A stretch of 64,000 bases of DNA from Syncephalis fuscata (GCA_025786725.1 JAHLTZ010000002.1:744001-808000); one strand, 5' to 3'; numbered from the stretch's first letter, positions 1-13,382 are shown. Numbers and translations: made by a program. Notes: generated by a model from the letters alone, not told the origin.

Positions 1-487
1 TGCATACACTAGGAAAAACAAAAACAAATAGATTTCGGACCACAAACGCAGTGTTCCGCCCTTAATATAAAGCTACTTGTTCAATAAAAGGATCGGCCGC
101 TCAACTAGGCGTTAAAAGAGGGTAATGTCGGGGGTAAAGCTACAGGATGTGTGGCGATGCAAGGTGCAAACACTTTGTCGTCCATGCATGCAAGTGCGTA
201 ACAAGAGCAAGTGAAGAAGCGTAGAAAGAATCGACGGTGGTAGTGGTGGTGGTAATGGCCGTGGTATTTTGTCATGAAGGCGACTAATAACAAGACGTGA
301 ATGGGGGAACTTTGATGGATCTGGATTGAAATTTGGATTAACCTCTTGTTTACGGTAGTACAATTATGATAATGCACCAATAGTTGTTGTTGGTTGATTA
401 AATCACGTGGTTTAGTAAAATTTCTTTATTTTTTGTATTTATTATTTCACTTTACTTTATCTTTTCACTGCCGTTATTATTACCGCA
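1..487. other. Spacer at left window edge
   Basis: No supported gene. The stretch is upstream of the EFM7 gene and probably holds its promoter; bases 410-480 are T-rich on the plus strand, like a fungal 5' leader. The open frames here are short and of biased composition. Confidence 0.5.
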
Positions 488-1709
488 ATGGTCTTAGAAG
501 AAGAAAAAGCCATTCATAAACAAGAAGAGGTGGCAGTACCGCAAGTTGTCTCAAACAACAGTGATGATGAAGATGGCGCACTGTTAGATGGTGGTCTATT
601 CGAAGTAATCAATAATTAAATAAAATAGTGAATAATGAATAATGGCTAATAAATGGCTATATGTAGGAGCCGGCAAACTACCGGCCGCCATCGCCAGAAG
701 CAACCTTTGTCGAGTATGATCGTGCAACAAAGCAAGCTACATCGGATATTTTGCGTCTCAGGCTTGTTGGTGCTCATCCATTATGGGGCCATTATCTGTG
801 GAATGCTGCGCGTGTATTTGCCGATTATCTTGAGACAAATAGTGCAACACTTTGTCACGGTCGACGTGTACTTGAATTGGGTGCTGGTGCTGGTCTGCCT
901 GGTATTATTGCATCGTTGAACGGTGCACAACGTGTAGGTTTATAAACTATTATCTAATAATAACAATGAACAAGATGAATTACTATTTGATTAATTTGTT
1001 AATTTATTAATTCAACTTGATTTATTTAGGTATTATTAACCGACTACCCTGATGCTGATTTACTTGATAATCTACGAATTAATGCTCATAACATTGCACC
1101 TGATGCTGTTAATGCAAATCAGCTAGCCGTAGAGGTAAGTAAAAACCATCAGTATTAACTATACAAATATATTAATTAACAATACAACACTAGGGATATC
1201 TATGGGGCTCATCCATTGAACAATTAGTAGCTACAACTGATATAACAAATGATATTGTTGAGCCAGGCCATTTCGACACGATTATTCTTAGTGATCTGGT
1301 ATTTAATCATACTGAACATCGATCAATGCTTCAAACAGTACGTGCATGTCTATGTAAAGCATCAGGTATGGCTGTGCCAAGTCAAACAACAGCTATGCCA
1401 AGATACGATGAACAATTAAACGCCATTCCACGCGATGCACCTTGTCCGCCATTATTACCATTAACGCAACGCGAAACAACTGCACCTCAAGCACTTGTAT
1501 TCTTCTCGCACCATCGACCATGGTGGGCAGCGCGTGATTTACACTTTTTTGAATTGGCACAATCATCATCGCCAATTTATGGCCAATTACGTGTTGAGCG
1601 TATTCTCGAAAAGCGTCTACAGCCAATGTTTGAAGAAGATCCAGGATCGGCTGAAGTACGTGCCACTGTACACGGTTACCGCCTTACATTGGCCGAATCA
1701 GTTAATTAA
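488..1709 (+). CDS. EFM7: EFM7-like protein N-terminal and lysine methyltransferase for eEF1A
   Basis: Four exons: 488-604, 667-933, 1030-1134, 1194-1709; about 334 aa. All phases agree and no frame break is needed. The predicted protein has an acidic N-terminus, then EPANYRPPSP, the family block VGAHPLWGHYLWNAARVFAD, the SAM-binding motif VLELGAGAGLPG (motif I), LTDYPD (post I), SDLVFNHTEH and the late block FFSHHRPWWAARDLHFFELA. This is the Nnt1/EFM7 branch of seven-beta-strand methyltransferases. In yeast EFM7 methylates Gly2 and Lys3 of elongation factor 1A in the cytosol. The start was chosen as the ATG that opens the exon joined in frame to EPANYR. The 3' neighbour converges on it. The family call is firm; the exact substrate is inferred from yeast. 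Confidence 0.85.
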
Positions 1710-2034
1710 ATAATAAATAGGATTATCGTAATAAATGAATCAGTTAATTGGCTAATTGCTTAATTAAAGCTATTGTATAAATGAATGGCAATGATTTATT
1801 GTTACTTGATAGAAGAACAAGTAATAAGCAAGGGGGAAAGAAGGCATAGTCGGTATAATGTATAGATAGATAGATATATTGAGAAAGATGATTATTAGTA
1901 GGATAATAATAGTGCCATCTTATATAGTAGATAGCCGATATAGTCATCCAAAAACAAAACAAAGACAAGCTTATAGATTTGAGCTAAAATGTAGCCTTGT
2001 ATACGGCGATAAATAGTACCATGCATTATTATTA
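1710..2034. other. Spacer between convergent genes
   Basis: AT-rich 3' flank shared by EFM7 and the acyl-CoA synthetase. It holds a short TAGA microsatellite near 1863-1875 and no gene. Confidence 0.5.
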
Positions 2035-4241
2035 TTAAGCATTCTCGGCGTACATTGCATCGATAATCTCTTGATATTTAGCTTGAACTGGTTGACGTTT
2101 TACCTTGAATGTAGGTGTCATCAAGTCGTTCTCAACGGTGAATGCTTCATGCTCAAGATGGATGTTTTTTACGTTCTCAAAGCCTTTAAGATCATTTTGC
2201 TTGCCAAATACGTTAAGTTGGCGTAGAATATGCTGACGAATTTCTTCGTTTGCACATAGCTCCTTAAACGTTTTGTCAGCCATCTTGTGACTGGCAGCAA
2301 ACTTCAAAAGCTCCTCTTCATCGGCACAATAATACCGACTAGCGTTGCTTGCAATGAATGACCATAAACGAATGATTGTGCAACCAATTCATGCTTCTGG
2401 TACACATTTTCAATACGTTCAGGCGCAATATACTCGCCTTGGGCCAATTTAAAGATGTTCTTTGCACGATCGATGATTTGTAAACGACCCGCATCATCCC
2501 ATTGGCCGACATCGCCCGTACGGCACCAGCCATCAATAAAGGTTTCGGCGGTCTTTTCAGGCATTTTGTAGTATTCGCGGAAGACTTGGTTACCTTTAAC
2601 ACAGATTTCACCGCGTGGATATGGCTTATCGGCACTGGTGTAGTTCATTTCAGGCAGATCAACGAGTTTAACTTCACAGCATGGGAATGGTGCACCGATA
2701 TGGTTGCTTGAAAGGTCAACGCGCGATGTCATCGTAAGACCAGCCGATGTTTCTGTCTGGCCATAGCCTTCGTAGACTTCAGCACCGAAGCATACACGCA
2801 GAAAGTCGATAACATCAGCCGAGATTGGTGCCGATCCACTAAGCATACAACGAACACGGCCACCAAGCTTGGCACGAACAGTACCAAAGACTAGACGGTC
2901 CCATAGCCAATGGTAGGATGTTCCGTTTTTCAAGTTACGTAGTTTTTGCTTGTACGCCGTGTTGAACAGATAGGCAGCAATGCCACCCTTGGCCTTAACA
3001 CCGCCCCATACTTTGTCGTAAATACGGTTGAATAGGCGTGGTACACTAACAAATAGCGTTGGCTTAAGCTCATTAACATCGTCGAGCAATTTCAAAGTAT
3101 CGCCCTGGTAGAAGCCAATGCTACCACCATTGTTGGTGATAATCAAATGAAGAATACGCTCGAATACGTGAGCTAATGGCAGATATGAAATGTACACGTC
3201 ATTGCTAGTAAACTGTGTCAACTTCTTATTGCGTGACAGCTCAAGTGCAGCCTCCATATCAGATAACATATTGCGATGTGTAAGTACCACGCCTTTAGGT
3301 AGGCCAGTAGTACCGCTAGTATAGCAGATAGTGAACACATCATCAAGCCCAGCTGGATTGGCCGTCTCAAGTCCGCCTTCACGGCCAAATTCTTCAGCTT
3401 GACGAATGGTCAATACTTGAATCGCTTCACCAGCCAATTGACGTAGTCGATCCATGGTAGCATCGTCAACTAGATCATCGATAATGATAATCTTGGATAG
3501 AGATGGTAGCACATCACGCATACTAAATAGCTTTTCAGCCTTATCAACAGTAGCAAATAAGAATCGGATTTCTGTCTGATTGATGATATGCTGAATGGCG
3601 TCATTTCCAAGTGTATCGTACAGGGGGACGGTAATACAGTTGTACATAAAGCAAGCGTGTTCACCAATGATCCATTCTGGTCGATTAATGGAGAATAGAC
3701 CAATACATTCTTGCTGAGTAACGCCAAATTTTGCTAAACAAGAGCCGACGGCCTCAACTCGCTTCAATACTTGGCCATACGTCTCCCAAACATAAGGACC
3801 GGCCACGCCATTTGTAACGGTACGACGGCCAAGATATGGGCCATCATTTGACACTTTGGCACCATGTAGTAAATTGCCATAAGACGAGTAAATACCTTGA
3901 GGTGGGCCAATTAGATCGCGGTCACCAAGGATAGCATTGCGTCGTGGCTAAAGATAACAACAATAAAATAGTATTAATATTGGTATTAATGACATTGACC
4001 GCATTAGCCGTATTAACAATATCAATATGATTAATATGATTAAATGGCTATTATTGTGATTATATAAAGCTTTACACTTAAATATTTATACTATTACACT
4101 ATTAACTTGCAAACAGCGCAATCTACTTGCTTGTCTGCCACTAACACATACACAAACTGTATATATACATACCTTGCCTTCACCGGCAACCTCCACTGCA
4201 TTAGGTGATTCGATAGTTTGCAACTGTACTTTTTTGCCCAT
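2035..4241 (-). CDS. Long-chain acyl-CoA synthetase, frame interrupted once
   Basis: Two exons: 4241-4173 (MGKKVQLQTIESPNAVEVAGEGK) and 3947-2035; about 660 aa if one base is restored. It activates long-chain fatty acids to acyl-CoA through an acyl-AMP intermediate. Visible motifs are the P-loop-like YTSGTTGLPKGVVLTH, SYLPLAHVFER, GYGQTETSAG, and the acyl-CoA synthetase signature GWCRTGDVGQWDDAGRLQII with DRAKNIFKLAQGEYIAPERI. The length matches eukaryotic ACSL/LACS proteins. No transmembrane N-terminus or PTS1 is seen (C-terminus YAENA). At 2321-2324 the frame shifts: upstream reads LVGIIVP and downstream resumes as EEELLKFAASHK, so one base is missing. The reading on both sides is perfectly family-like, so I favour a sequence error over a pseudogene. 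The long 5' spacer suggests a complex promoter. Confidence 0.9.
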
Positions 4242-5753
4242 ATTGAAATTACAACTATTATACGCTAAAGATGACTTGACAGAAAACGGTACGTAGCTAT
4301 ATTACTTGTTCCACTCGCTGTCGACGTCGACGTTTCAACTAAAGCTTATAAAGCTATTGGCAATTAAGTAACGGCTAACGCTTTAAAAGAGTGCTTTGTG
4401 CGTGAGAACTATGTATTCAAATGAATAGCAGCTGAGTAGCCGGTAGAACAATAATTGCAATAATAATTGTTTCGGTAGTATTAACTCCAGCCCGATACTG
4501 CAGTGTGAGAATAAGCGGAGTAATTAGCACGAGAACAAGTAAAGGAAAGTATGGCTGGGAATAAAAAAAAGCGCGTTTAAGAGTAAAGCAACAATAGAAA
4601 ATACGTCTGTGTGTCGATAGGTAGGTGAGTGAGTGGTACACGCGGCTAGATTAGTGGCGTATTTGTACGTTATCCAGTGTGTGTGTGTGTGCCAGTGTGT
4701 GTAGCACGTCGGTAGTATCTGTCGATTGATAGCGATTGGCTACTGGACAGTCGAATGAATGGGCGGGGTAAACGAAACAAAAAAAGAAAGGAAGGAAAAT
4801 AAGAAGGCAAGGCAAGGCACGGCTTTATGGCTCAATGTGGCTTACTTGCTTACTCGTTCGCTTGCTTGGTATTTACACTCTGCCAAGTATACAATAGTAA
4901 ATGACCGTCCTATGAAACACAAAATAGGCATGCCATTCACGATGGATGGAATAAGAAAATAGAACGATTGCCACATTCGTAAGTCGTCTAATGGGCCACA
5001 AATGGCACATGTATCCTCTATAGCACTCATCCATTAGCACCCCTGGCACTATTTTGTGTCTTATCTTTTGCCATCAAAGACACGATAAAGTAAAGATGAA
5101 GCTAGAGGAGAACAGAGGAGAATGGTGTGCTGGGCCCATTGTTTGTGCATAAATAACACGTTAAGAATAGGCTGTTATTCCCGCATTCTTCCGTAATTCA
5201 TTTAACGTAAAGCAGCTACAGTAAGTAATATTTAGCAAAAGACAATGAAATATAGCCGGTCTATTATGGCGTGGCAGATTGAAATAGATCCAATTCCCCA
5301 CACTTTACACACAGACACCATTAGAACATTCGATGATGACGGCACTGCCACTCCAATATGCCGCTTGTCTTTTACCCATTGACACGTGAGGTAGAAGCTG
5401 GTTTCTTAAATTATATGCAACAAGAGAAGAGTAGGCAAAGACGCCTTTTGTATGCATGATAACGGAGTCAAATTTACCGATAACCTATTTTGTTTAGCAA
5501 TAAACAACAAATGATGATTAAATCGGTTGATTTACTTACCTACTAAACAACTAGTCTATAACAAATGATGATGTTATCGACAATAAAAATATTAATAATG
5601 ATGTTAATAGTAACAACATTAATAGTAATGACAATATTGCTATTATATTTTAAATCGATAGTGTTTATCTTTTGATTTATTCAATTGACAAATAGCGTGG
5701 TAATCACATTTTATATAGCCATTATTAATCTTATGACATCAAAAAATACTCAT
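4242..5753. other. 1.5-kb spacer
   Basis: No gene is recognised on either strand. It holds a GT-rich microsatellite around 4678-4700 and AT-rich tracts at 5500-5750. Open frames near 4759-4962 and 4842-5030 overlap antisense and resemble no family. Confidence 0.5.
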
Positions 5754-7287
5754 CTACTGCGATGATGCGGTAGAAGCAAGCCAGTCACGCAAAAGATGGC
5801 ATTGCTCAAGGACAGTAGCCCGGCTTGTGCCACCAATACTAGCACGCTGTTCAACGGATTTCTCAAAGTCCCAGACACCAGCAACATCATCGGCAAATGC
5901 CGGATGTAGTTGGCGCAGATTATCTGGTGTTAACTGCGAAAGAGTAACACCACGATCTTCGGCCATACGAACAGCAGCACCAGAAATGTGGTGCGTTTCG
6001 CGGAAGGGTACCTAGTTTAACCGGTTACTACGTTAACTCAACCATTTTTGTACTTTCGGCAGTTTAACTTACGCCTTTGCGAACAAGATATTCAGCCAGA
6101 TCGGTGGCCAGCATATCGGCACTAAGACTGGATCGCATTTTCTCCGCATTGATCTATTTTATTTTATTAGCAAATACTCTATATGACTATTCCATTCTTT
6201 CACTTACTGTTAGCGTAGCAAGTACACCAGCGGTAATTTGCAATGAACCGGATACAGTATCGGCTGCATCAAACATCGGCTCTTTATCTTCTTGCATATC
6301 CTTGTTATATGTACTTGGTAGGCCTTTAATGGTCATCATAAAGCCGGCCATCTGACCAAAAGCCCGTCCACTTTTACCACGAAGTAATTCAAGACTATCT
6401 GGATTCTTTTTTTGCGGCATCAAACTACTACCTGTGCTATAGGCATCGGCAAGCTGTACAAAGCCGAATTCACCGCTGCTATAGATGATAAGATCCTCGG
6501 CCAGTCGACTGATATGTGTCATAACAAGGCTGGACCAGAATAGAAACTCGGCCACAAAATCACGATCTGATACGGCATGTAGCGAATTTTGAGCAATACG
6601 CTCAAAGCCTAATGATGCTCCTAAGGCGGATCGATCCACAGTAAATGGATTACCAGCTAGAGCACCGGCACCCAATGGACTGGTGTTGACACGAGCAAGC
6701 AATTGATCAAGACGTTCGGCGTCAGCGTGCCATGACCATACATAGCTTAATAAAAGATGCGACCAACGAATTGGCTGTGCACGTTGCAGATGTGTATAGC
6801 CTGGCATAAGTACATCTTGCTCACGTTCTGCACGCTCTACAGCCACACGAATCAGTTGTAGCAAATGCTCACGTATCGATTTGATTTCGTCACGTAACCA
6901 TAGTCGCATATCAGTAGCAACTTGATCGTTACGTGATCGACCCGTGTGTAATTTGCCGGCCACAGCACCAACAATTTCACCAAGACGTCGTTCATTTGCT
7001 GTATGGATATCTTCGTCACCGGCCACAATCTTAAAGGAACCACTCTCCCATTCGGCACGTACTGCGTCCAGACCACTCTGTAACGCCTTCAGCTCCTCGG
7101 CCGTCAATAGTCCACGTGTGTGGAGCGCCGCGGCATAAGCACGAGAGCCGGTCAAATCCTGTGCGTACATTCGCTTGTCAAAACCAATTGAAGCGTTAAA
7201 ACGCTCCATAAGTGGGTCAGTTTCGCCCGAGAAACGTCCGCCCCATAACTTGGCGGGTCCCGACGATGGTTGCTTGTCTTGAGACAT
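5754..7287 (-). CDS. ARG4: Argininosuccinate lyase
   Basis: Three exons: 7287-6208, 6153-6073, 6011-5754; 472 aa, the usual family length, with no frame break. It cleaves argininosuccinate to arginine and fumarate, the last step of arginine synthesis and a urea-cycle step. The N-terminal [52 protein letters not shown], the fumarase/aspartase-superfamily signature [12 protein letters not shown] (active-site Ser loop) and [20 protein letters not shown] are all present. The C-terminal exon gives [14 protein letters not shown] and ends in a helical tail. Start: first ATG before [14 protein letters not shown]. The symbol follows the yeast orthologue. Confidence 0.96.
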
Positions 7288-8624
7288 ACTTGTGATAGAA
7301 GCGAATAAACAAACGTGGCTGGTTGGCAGACTGACTAACTAATAACAATAGACGGGTGTTAAAAGAATAAGCGATACGATAAAGATGTAGGATTTTAAAA
7401 AAAGATGATCAGTTTAATCTTGTTGACATACCAAACTGGTATATAAAATATTATACAGTTATAATAATTGCAACAGCATCAATATTAGTATTTGGCATTT
7501 ATATCTTTAATAAAAAATAATTAAACATTAATCATATTTGCTAGTTAGTTTGGCATAATAATTATTGACATAGCAACTGTAAGCTATCAATTGTGCACAA
7601 TGAGTATAGTATAATGTTACAAATTAATTTATAAATCAAACAGCATTAATATGTTTTAATTACTATTTAATACTAGTAACTATTAGTCTAGTAAATACCA
7701 CTGTAGTACAAATAGCATGCCATAATAATAACTGGCATGGAGCTATTTTACTTTGAGTTTCTATCCTTAAACTGGGACAAAAAGATTCATAACTCGAATG
7801 ACAAACTGTCGACCAGTTTTTACCACTGAGAAGTGGTTTGTTGAAGTAGTGCCACATCAACTCCGATTGAATCCATTAGAGTCTTAATTAATCTGCACTA
7901 TTTTCAATATTCGATGTCAGTGGTAATAATGTTAAATAGTATTTCATGCTACTTACAATAAAATGTTACATTTGATAATGATGTTGATGCAACAGTAGAA
8001 TATTAGAAAATAAAAGAGACCATTCAGGCGCAAGAAGCCACACTGTACGTAGTAACAACAATAACAACTGCGGAACGATATGGAATCACAATCATATGGC
8101 TTTTATTAATATTCGATCAATCTTTCTACGCATAACCAACAACAATAATAATCGGTCTCAAATGTTTCAAAGTAGTCAAATAGTATGTTACATTCTTTTA
8201 TTTAAATGTCTAATATTATTACTGATGCAATGTTCTGTTACATTTAATTCTATTTTATGGAAATGATGATGCTATTACATTAATAATTATTGTGAATGAT
8301 CATTTAAACACAAATTAATCTAATCAACTATCTAAATCATTACAATTGATTGCGTAAAATGATTTACTACTCCGGGATTAAAGTCAATACCATTTCATTT
8401 AAAATCGATACAATAACATTCAAATAAAAACAATACATTGTATTCTTCCTACATTATCCTTGTAATGGTACATGGATATCATATCAAGAATAGCAATTGG
8501 ATTAAGGATACATCAGTGTATTTTAATATAAATCGAAACAAACACTCGCCCACAAATAGACAAAGAGACACGCGTATACGCACTTAGCAATCATAAGTAG
8601 TAATGATATTAATAATTAGCTCAG
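7288..8624. other. AT-rich spacer holding dispersed repeat copy A
   Basis: No gene is seen. From about 7732 to 8420 it carries a degenerate copy of a repeat also present near 29.3 kb and 54.7 kb (separate entry). Confidence 0.55.
7732..8420 (+). repeat. Dispersed repeat family, copy A
   Basis: Recurring blocks shared with copies B and C include AAACTGGGACAAAAAGATT, TGGTTTGTTGAAGTAGT, CCACATCAACTCC, AATCTGCACTATTTTCAATA, CAACTGCGGAACGATATGG and TACAATTGATTGCGTAAAA. All three copies lie on the same strand. Copy A looks internally deleted relative to copy C: the block ending near 7990 joins directly to the TGCAACAGTAGAATATTA block, while in C about 0.6 kb lies between them. No coding capacity and no terminal inverted repeats were identified. 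It could be an old non-autonomous transposon or the remnant of a larger one. Confidence 0.7.
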
Positions 8625-11358
8625 TTAATGAGCTGGACTAGCTGGCGTATCATCCTTGTTACTGCTGATTCCTTTCGCTTTTTGAGCAGCTGTGTCATCA
8701 TCACTTGCTTCATCGCCAATCGACTTTACGCGTTGCATTGGACTGGATGCAGCAGCGTCCTCAACATAAGATTGCCAGAGAGAAACCGTCTAATTATCAA
8801 ATAAGTAATTAATTTCCTGCTTTCTAGTTACACTTACCTCACGTTGACTTTCCAGCATAGCTTTAAAGTAGTTTTGGACAGCATGTTTAAGGTCGTCTAC
8901 TTTGTTTCGATCAAAGCGTACCAATTCATTGCGTAGCGTAAGTGAAATTTCCTTAAATTCACTATGATGCCGTTCTGCCAATGATTTACTCTGTTTAATA
9001 CATTATATAAGCTATAGAATATTGTACTAGTGCGTATTCACTCACCTCAGCAATCTCAGTAGTTAGCTGTGTCAACCGTTCTCGAGTTATATGAACATTA
9101 ACTTCGGCTTTTGACAAAGCAATTTGACGTCGTTGCGTTTCACGTATACTACTCTGCCACATTTGGAACATCTTTTCCCGTGCCCCAAATGCCACCTAAG
9201 ATAACGTCACAATGTTAAAAACATTAACTATCTAGTAATCCATCTAACAATTAATACATACCCTGATCGAACTAACTAAACGAACATATTCATTGACGGT
9301 GTCTTCGAGTGTGCGCGTGTCAAGCAATGCTTGCCTATCCTGGATATTTTGTAGCTTTGTCTGTAAATCACCCATCGATACCAATTCGGTCGAGAAGTCT
9401 TGACCCAGATCGGCACTGGCCAGAGACAACATACTGCTTGACAATTCTCCATGGGCAACGGCAAGTTCTGTTGATTAATAATAAATACATGCTTTAATAT
9501 TTAATACTTGTTATTATCCTTACCTTTACGCTGTCTAATCATCATTTCTACAGCTCGTAAAAGTGCCTTTAACTGATTTTCAAACACTTCTAGCTGACGT
9601 CCTCGTTCTTCAAACCACTAGTATTAAAAATTAGATAATGTAGGATGTTAATTAATACTCGTTACCTCATCCGTTTCTTGGAACTTTGGAAGAGTAATGT
9701 TATTAACGGCATTTCCTACAGCGCGAATCAATCCTTTGGCTGTATCTTTGCGATGGCTAATCTCTGTCGAAAAGGTTTCTGATTCCAAAAAGCGTCGTAG
9801 TTCAGGATCGCCATACAACAGCGGATGAGCTGTCATACGACGTAGACAATTCTCTAAAGCAACACGGCGATTTTCAACAAACTCATTTTGAAATCGGCCT
9901 ATATAATACAAATAAATATTCATTAAATAATTATTGGATTTAAAATTATTATTAGAATTAAAACTAACACTGTTGTTATGATTAACTTACCAAAAGCATT
10001 CTTTTCTGGAATTGGTGGTACAATAATACCAGGGTTCGTGGCAACTAATTGATTATACAACCAGACAAAATCATTATAACGACGTTCAACTACAATATCT
10101 GGATATCGGAATGCTTTACTATTGGTCTTTAAATAACTGGATATTAATACACCAATGCAATTGCTGTCTATAATGATTTACATACCTTAGTGCGAACTTT
10201 ATAGACAATGCGTGCATTGATTGCATCAACGCCAATTTTTTGAGGCTCTGATACAGTAACTTCAAAATCGGGCTGCACACCTGGCTTAGGCACTTCTAGT
10301 GGTGGCAAATCCTTTTGCTTCACCTATAATAGGCATTAAATAGAAATGATTAATAATGCTATGCATAAATCTATTTATAAACACATACTGTTTTACTCGT
10401 AGACTCCACAGCAGACTAATAGAATAACACCAAAAGAACTGTGTTAATAATAAAAATATTACAGTACAATAAATATCAAGTATTACCTGTTCATTAATTG
10501 ACGAATTTTCATAAGTGGTCATATCGTCGTCAAAATCGCCAGAGTCCAATCGTGTCATCATGGCAAACTTGCGTCGACTGCTTAAATCTTCATTCTCTCC
10601 TAATAATTCGGCCATGGCCCCTTCGTCTACTTCGGCATGAAGTACACTTTCCTGTATATTGTCGTCGCCGTATCGCATAAATGCTCGGCTAGTATAGTTT
10701 GGTGATGAGGTAGCTCTTGGCGACCACGTAGTAACCGGGTTGCTGTATAGACGTGCTTCTCCAAAATCGTTATCAGCATCGGCATCGCCAAAGGATGACC
10801 GGCTATAGTTACGGCTTTGAGGCTGAAGATTGACAGCCTTGGCTGTAGTTGCCAATTCATTATCAGACTGGCTGGCCTCCTCTAGTTCTGCAACCAATAT
10901 ATCAGAGGTAAGATCAGCGCCATCGTTATTGTCATCCTCAGAAAGTTCATGCTCGGCCAACACCTCTGCTGCAAGTTGTTCAACGGTGGGTGGCATGTTG
11001 CTATCGTTTTCCGGTTCAGGGGAAACGCGATGCTTAGCTGAATGCGCTGATAGTGTCGAACGAGTAGACAGTTGAGTACTATGATGGCGCCAGTCTGCCT
11101 CTGTGAATATTGGCCCAGGGGTAGCAGCGGCAGGGGAAGGCGAGTCATACATGCCAGCTGTATATTCACCCTGGCTTACCAATCGTGCCGAAGACTGTAC
11201 GTGATTTGTGGCAGCCGAAGAACTAGCGACTCTATCTGGTGCCATCGCTTGGTCCAAGTCAGCCTCTTCGCACCCATGTTAAGGTTTCGATTGAATATAG
11301 TGCTCAAATGATTGTCTTCATCATCCGAGACGTCAATAGTTGGGATAAATTCGGCCAT
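8625..11358 (-). CDS. VPS5: Vps5/sorting nexin-1-like retromer subunit (PX-BAR), frame interrupted once
   Basis: Eleven exons: 11358-10487, 10415-10389, 10323-10186, 10126-9991, 9898-9666, 9617-9524, 9467-9262, 9195-9046, 8990-8838, 8789-8625 (ten certain; the 27-base exon 10415-10389 is the least secure). About 724 aa. The acidic, disordered N-terminus is followed by a PX domain (DFEVTVSEPQKIG, RRYNDFVWLYNQL, PPIPEKNAFG, RFLESETF) and a helical BAR region (DLGQDFSTELVSMGDLQTKL to KAMLESQREV). In yeast Vps5 forms the membrane-bending part of retromer on endosomes, binding PI3P through PX. Near 11270 the frame slips by one missing base: MAEFIPTIDVSDDEDN...NMGA must join EEADLDQAMAPD. The start at 11358 is chosen because MAEF opens an acidic leader; an in-frame ATG lies 7 codons upstream. 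Confidence 0.9.
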
Positions 11359-12094
11359 GCTGAGGCGGTACAGCGGCACTCGAGCAAGTAAAAATCAAAG
11401 GTATTGTTGCGAATACAGGAATAGCAACAAACCAACTATAGTGTTGGTGGAAACAAACTTAAGCGCAGGCGTTAGTGACAGTGTGTATACAATATGTCCA
11501 ACGGCCAATGACTTAGCAGACAAGACCGCTAAACAAAACCAAGTCTGAAAGTAAGATGAGAGGCTCAAGAAGACAAGACAAGAAGGAAAGGGGAAGAGGT
11601 ACGCACAATGCCTACAATATTGGGGCAGTAAAGTAACGTCGCTCGAGAGTTGGTGAAGACGGTAACCGGGCCGTATACGCTGGATAGCAATAGCAATAGC
11701 AATAACAACAGTAGAACCTACCGAACGGGCAAGTAGAGATAGTGGTCGTTATAAAACTTAAAAGTTTCTGCTCTAATGACTGTGCAAAGATTTAAAAAGA
11801 TTGGTAAAGACCGTTCCAATAATAAGCAAATAGAACGCAATATAAAGGAAAATGGCCAAAGTGACGGCGATTTAATAGTGTTGGCTCAAATACCATTTCT
11901 ACACACAATGACGCATCGTTGTAATTAAGTGCTACCTCTATAATTTATTTCAACGTAAAATGTGGTTTGAGTAAACATGAATACTTTTGCATGCAGATAA
12001 CCAACAGATACGCAATGCTGTTGCGGTTACTTGAAAGTACAAAATGTAAAATAAAATGAAGAAAAAAGTATTAATTAGAAATCAGTAACCGTCA
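11359..12094. other. Spacer upstream of the sorting nexin gene
   Basis: Probable promoter and 5' leader of the sorting nexin gene, then AT-rich DNA up to the Fanzor relic. No gene is supported. Confidence 0.45.
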
Positions 12095-12767
12095 TTAAAA
12101 ATATTATAATAATTACCATATTATTTAAAGTCGATAAACTCCAAGGAATATTAGCTTCTTTGAAACCAATTCGGTATAATGCTGCTCAATTGTAGACTAT
12201 CAAGAATATGTTTGAAATTCAAAGCATCAGCCAAGTCACAATTCCACAATCTTGCACCCGTAAAAGTTTTATGAGCTTTCTTACAATGTTAGTTTGCGCA
12301 CGTACAAGCAATCTAGATGTTAGAATAAAGTATTTATTTTGTATTCAATCTATAAATTATAGCACCTTAGAAGTCTATTGTACTTTACTCTTGCATAATT
12401 TCTATATTAATACGGAAGTGGATTATCAATTATTTTGAATATTTCTAAACTTTGAGCTTGACCAATGGGACAGGTTTTAGAGCTGTTATACTCATCAATT
12501 AAAAGCATATTGAACAACTATTTTAAAGCGTATGCTTCAAGCTAGCACCTCAAATAGGTTCTTGAAACTTTACATGACTTGCAGGCCAGTTACCAAATAT
12601 CAAAGTAGCATCACTGCCAAACTTGGATTTAATCTTACTGATAAGCTTTTGGTCCGCTTGCTGTCGTCTAATGTACAAAAATAGCTTTAGTTTTCTAAGC
12701 AGCCAGGTTTGTTTGATAGGATCTATATTTGTTTGATAAGCGTAATATGGTGCAAGATATTGGCTGA
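12095..12767 (-). pseudogene. Truncated Fanzor (TnpB-like) nuclease relic, left inverted copy
   Basis: Read on the minus strand, this is the 3' half of a Fanzor gene, nearly identical to 16493-17155 in opposite orientation: by eye only a few substitutions and indels in about 660 bases. The conserved C-terminal words are KFGSDATLIFGNW, LIDEYNSSKTCP, and WNCDLADALNFKHILDSLQ with PDWFERS. It carries in-frame stops and shifts, most of them shared with the right copy, so the gene was already dead when it was duplicated. Homology stops abruptly at about 12767. The plus-strand frame at 12208-12438 is only the antisense shadow of this relic. Confidence 0.82.
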
Positions 12768-13382
12768 ATAAAATTGTTATTTATGTTTATATGTTGAAAC
12801 ATACATTAATTTCATTAATTATAACTTTTTTGTAATAGTATTTGAAATGATTAAAGCCATTCACTTAATCTATATTATTGCGCTTTATTATACCCATTAC
12901 TACTTGGCAGACATGAAAATAACATCCAATAGTTCTATATATAATTTTAAATGCATATTTACAAAAATAGTTGTTAGATATTATACATTGATGTACAATA
13001 TTGTGGACAACTAGTTTTTTCTTTAAAAAACGATGAAAAATCATGGTGACAGATTAAAGAAGAAATGGTATCGCGTGATAGTTACTAAATTGAAAATTCA
13101 AATTAAATCAAATTCAAATTATTGATTGCATCCAACCACTGCGTTACTATTAGTGCTACTTTGGACACGTGTTTTAAATATTTGTTTGATATTTCAAAAT
13201 GACATCTAGCACATGGTAATATTCATTTATATTATTTCATTGCCAAAATTTAAAGCAACTACCAGGTATTTATTCAAAATATTTTCATCTCGTAAACATT
13301 GTCTCATTTTTCACTTGCTTTTTATTGACATTTTATACAGCTAGATTATACAATTATTTTCAATACAACAGTTAGTTGCACG
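12768..13382. other. Upstream flank of the subtilase gene
   Basis: Very AT-rich and unique in this window. It is probably the promoter of the subtilase gene. I see no gene. Confidence 0.45.

Noticed and set aside
2304-2330. Programmed -1/+1 frameshifting in the acyl-CoA synthetase and other genes
   Set aside because: No shared slippery heptamer or downstream structure is evident, the genes are not known for recoding, and eight cases in one direction fit sequencing deletions better.
4759-5030. Short overlapping open frames in the 4.2-5.7 kb spacer
   Set aside because: Sense and antisense frames overlap, composition is biased, there is no splice-linked continuation and no family features.
10286-10486. 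Read-through part of the sorting nexin first frame (VILDIYCTVIFLLL and onward)
   Set aside because: This is intron translated past the donor at 10486; the PX domain resumes at 10323 with correct phase.
12208-12438. Open frame reading MFEIQSISQVTIPQSC, repeated identically on the other strand at 16858-17046
   Set aside because: It is the antisense of the conserved C-terminal part of the Fanzor relics. Its identity reflects the inverted repeat, not a conserved small protein.
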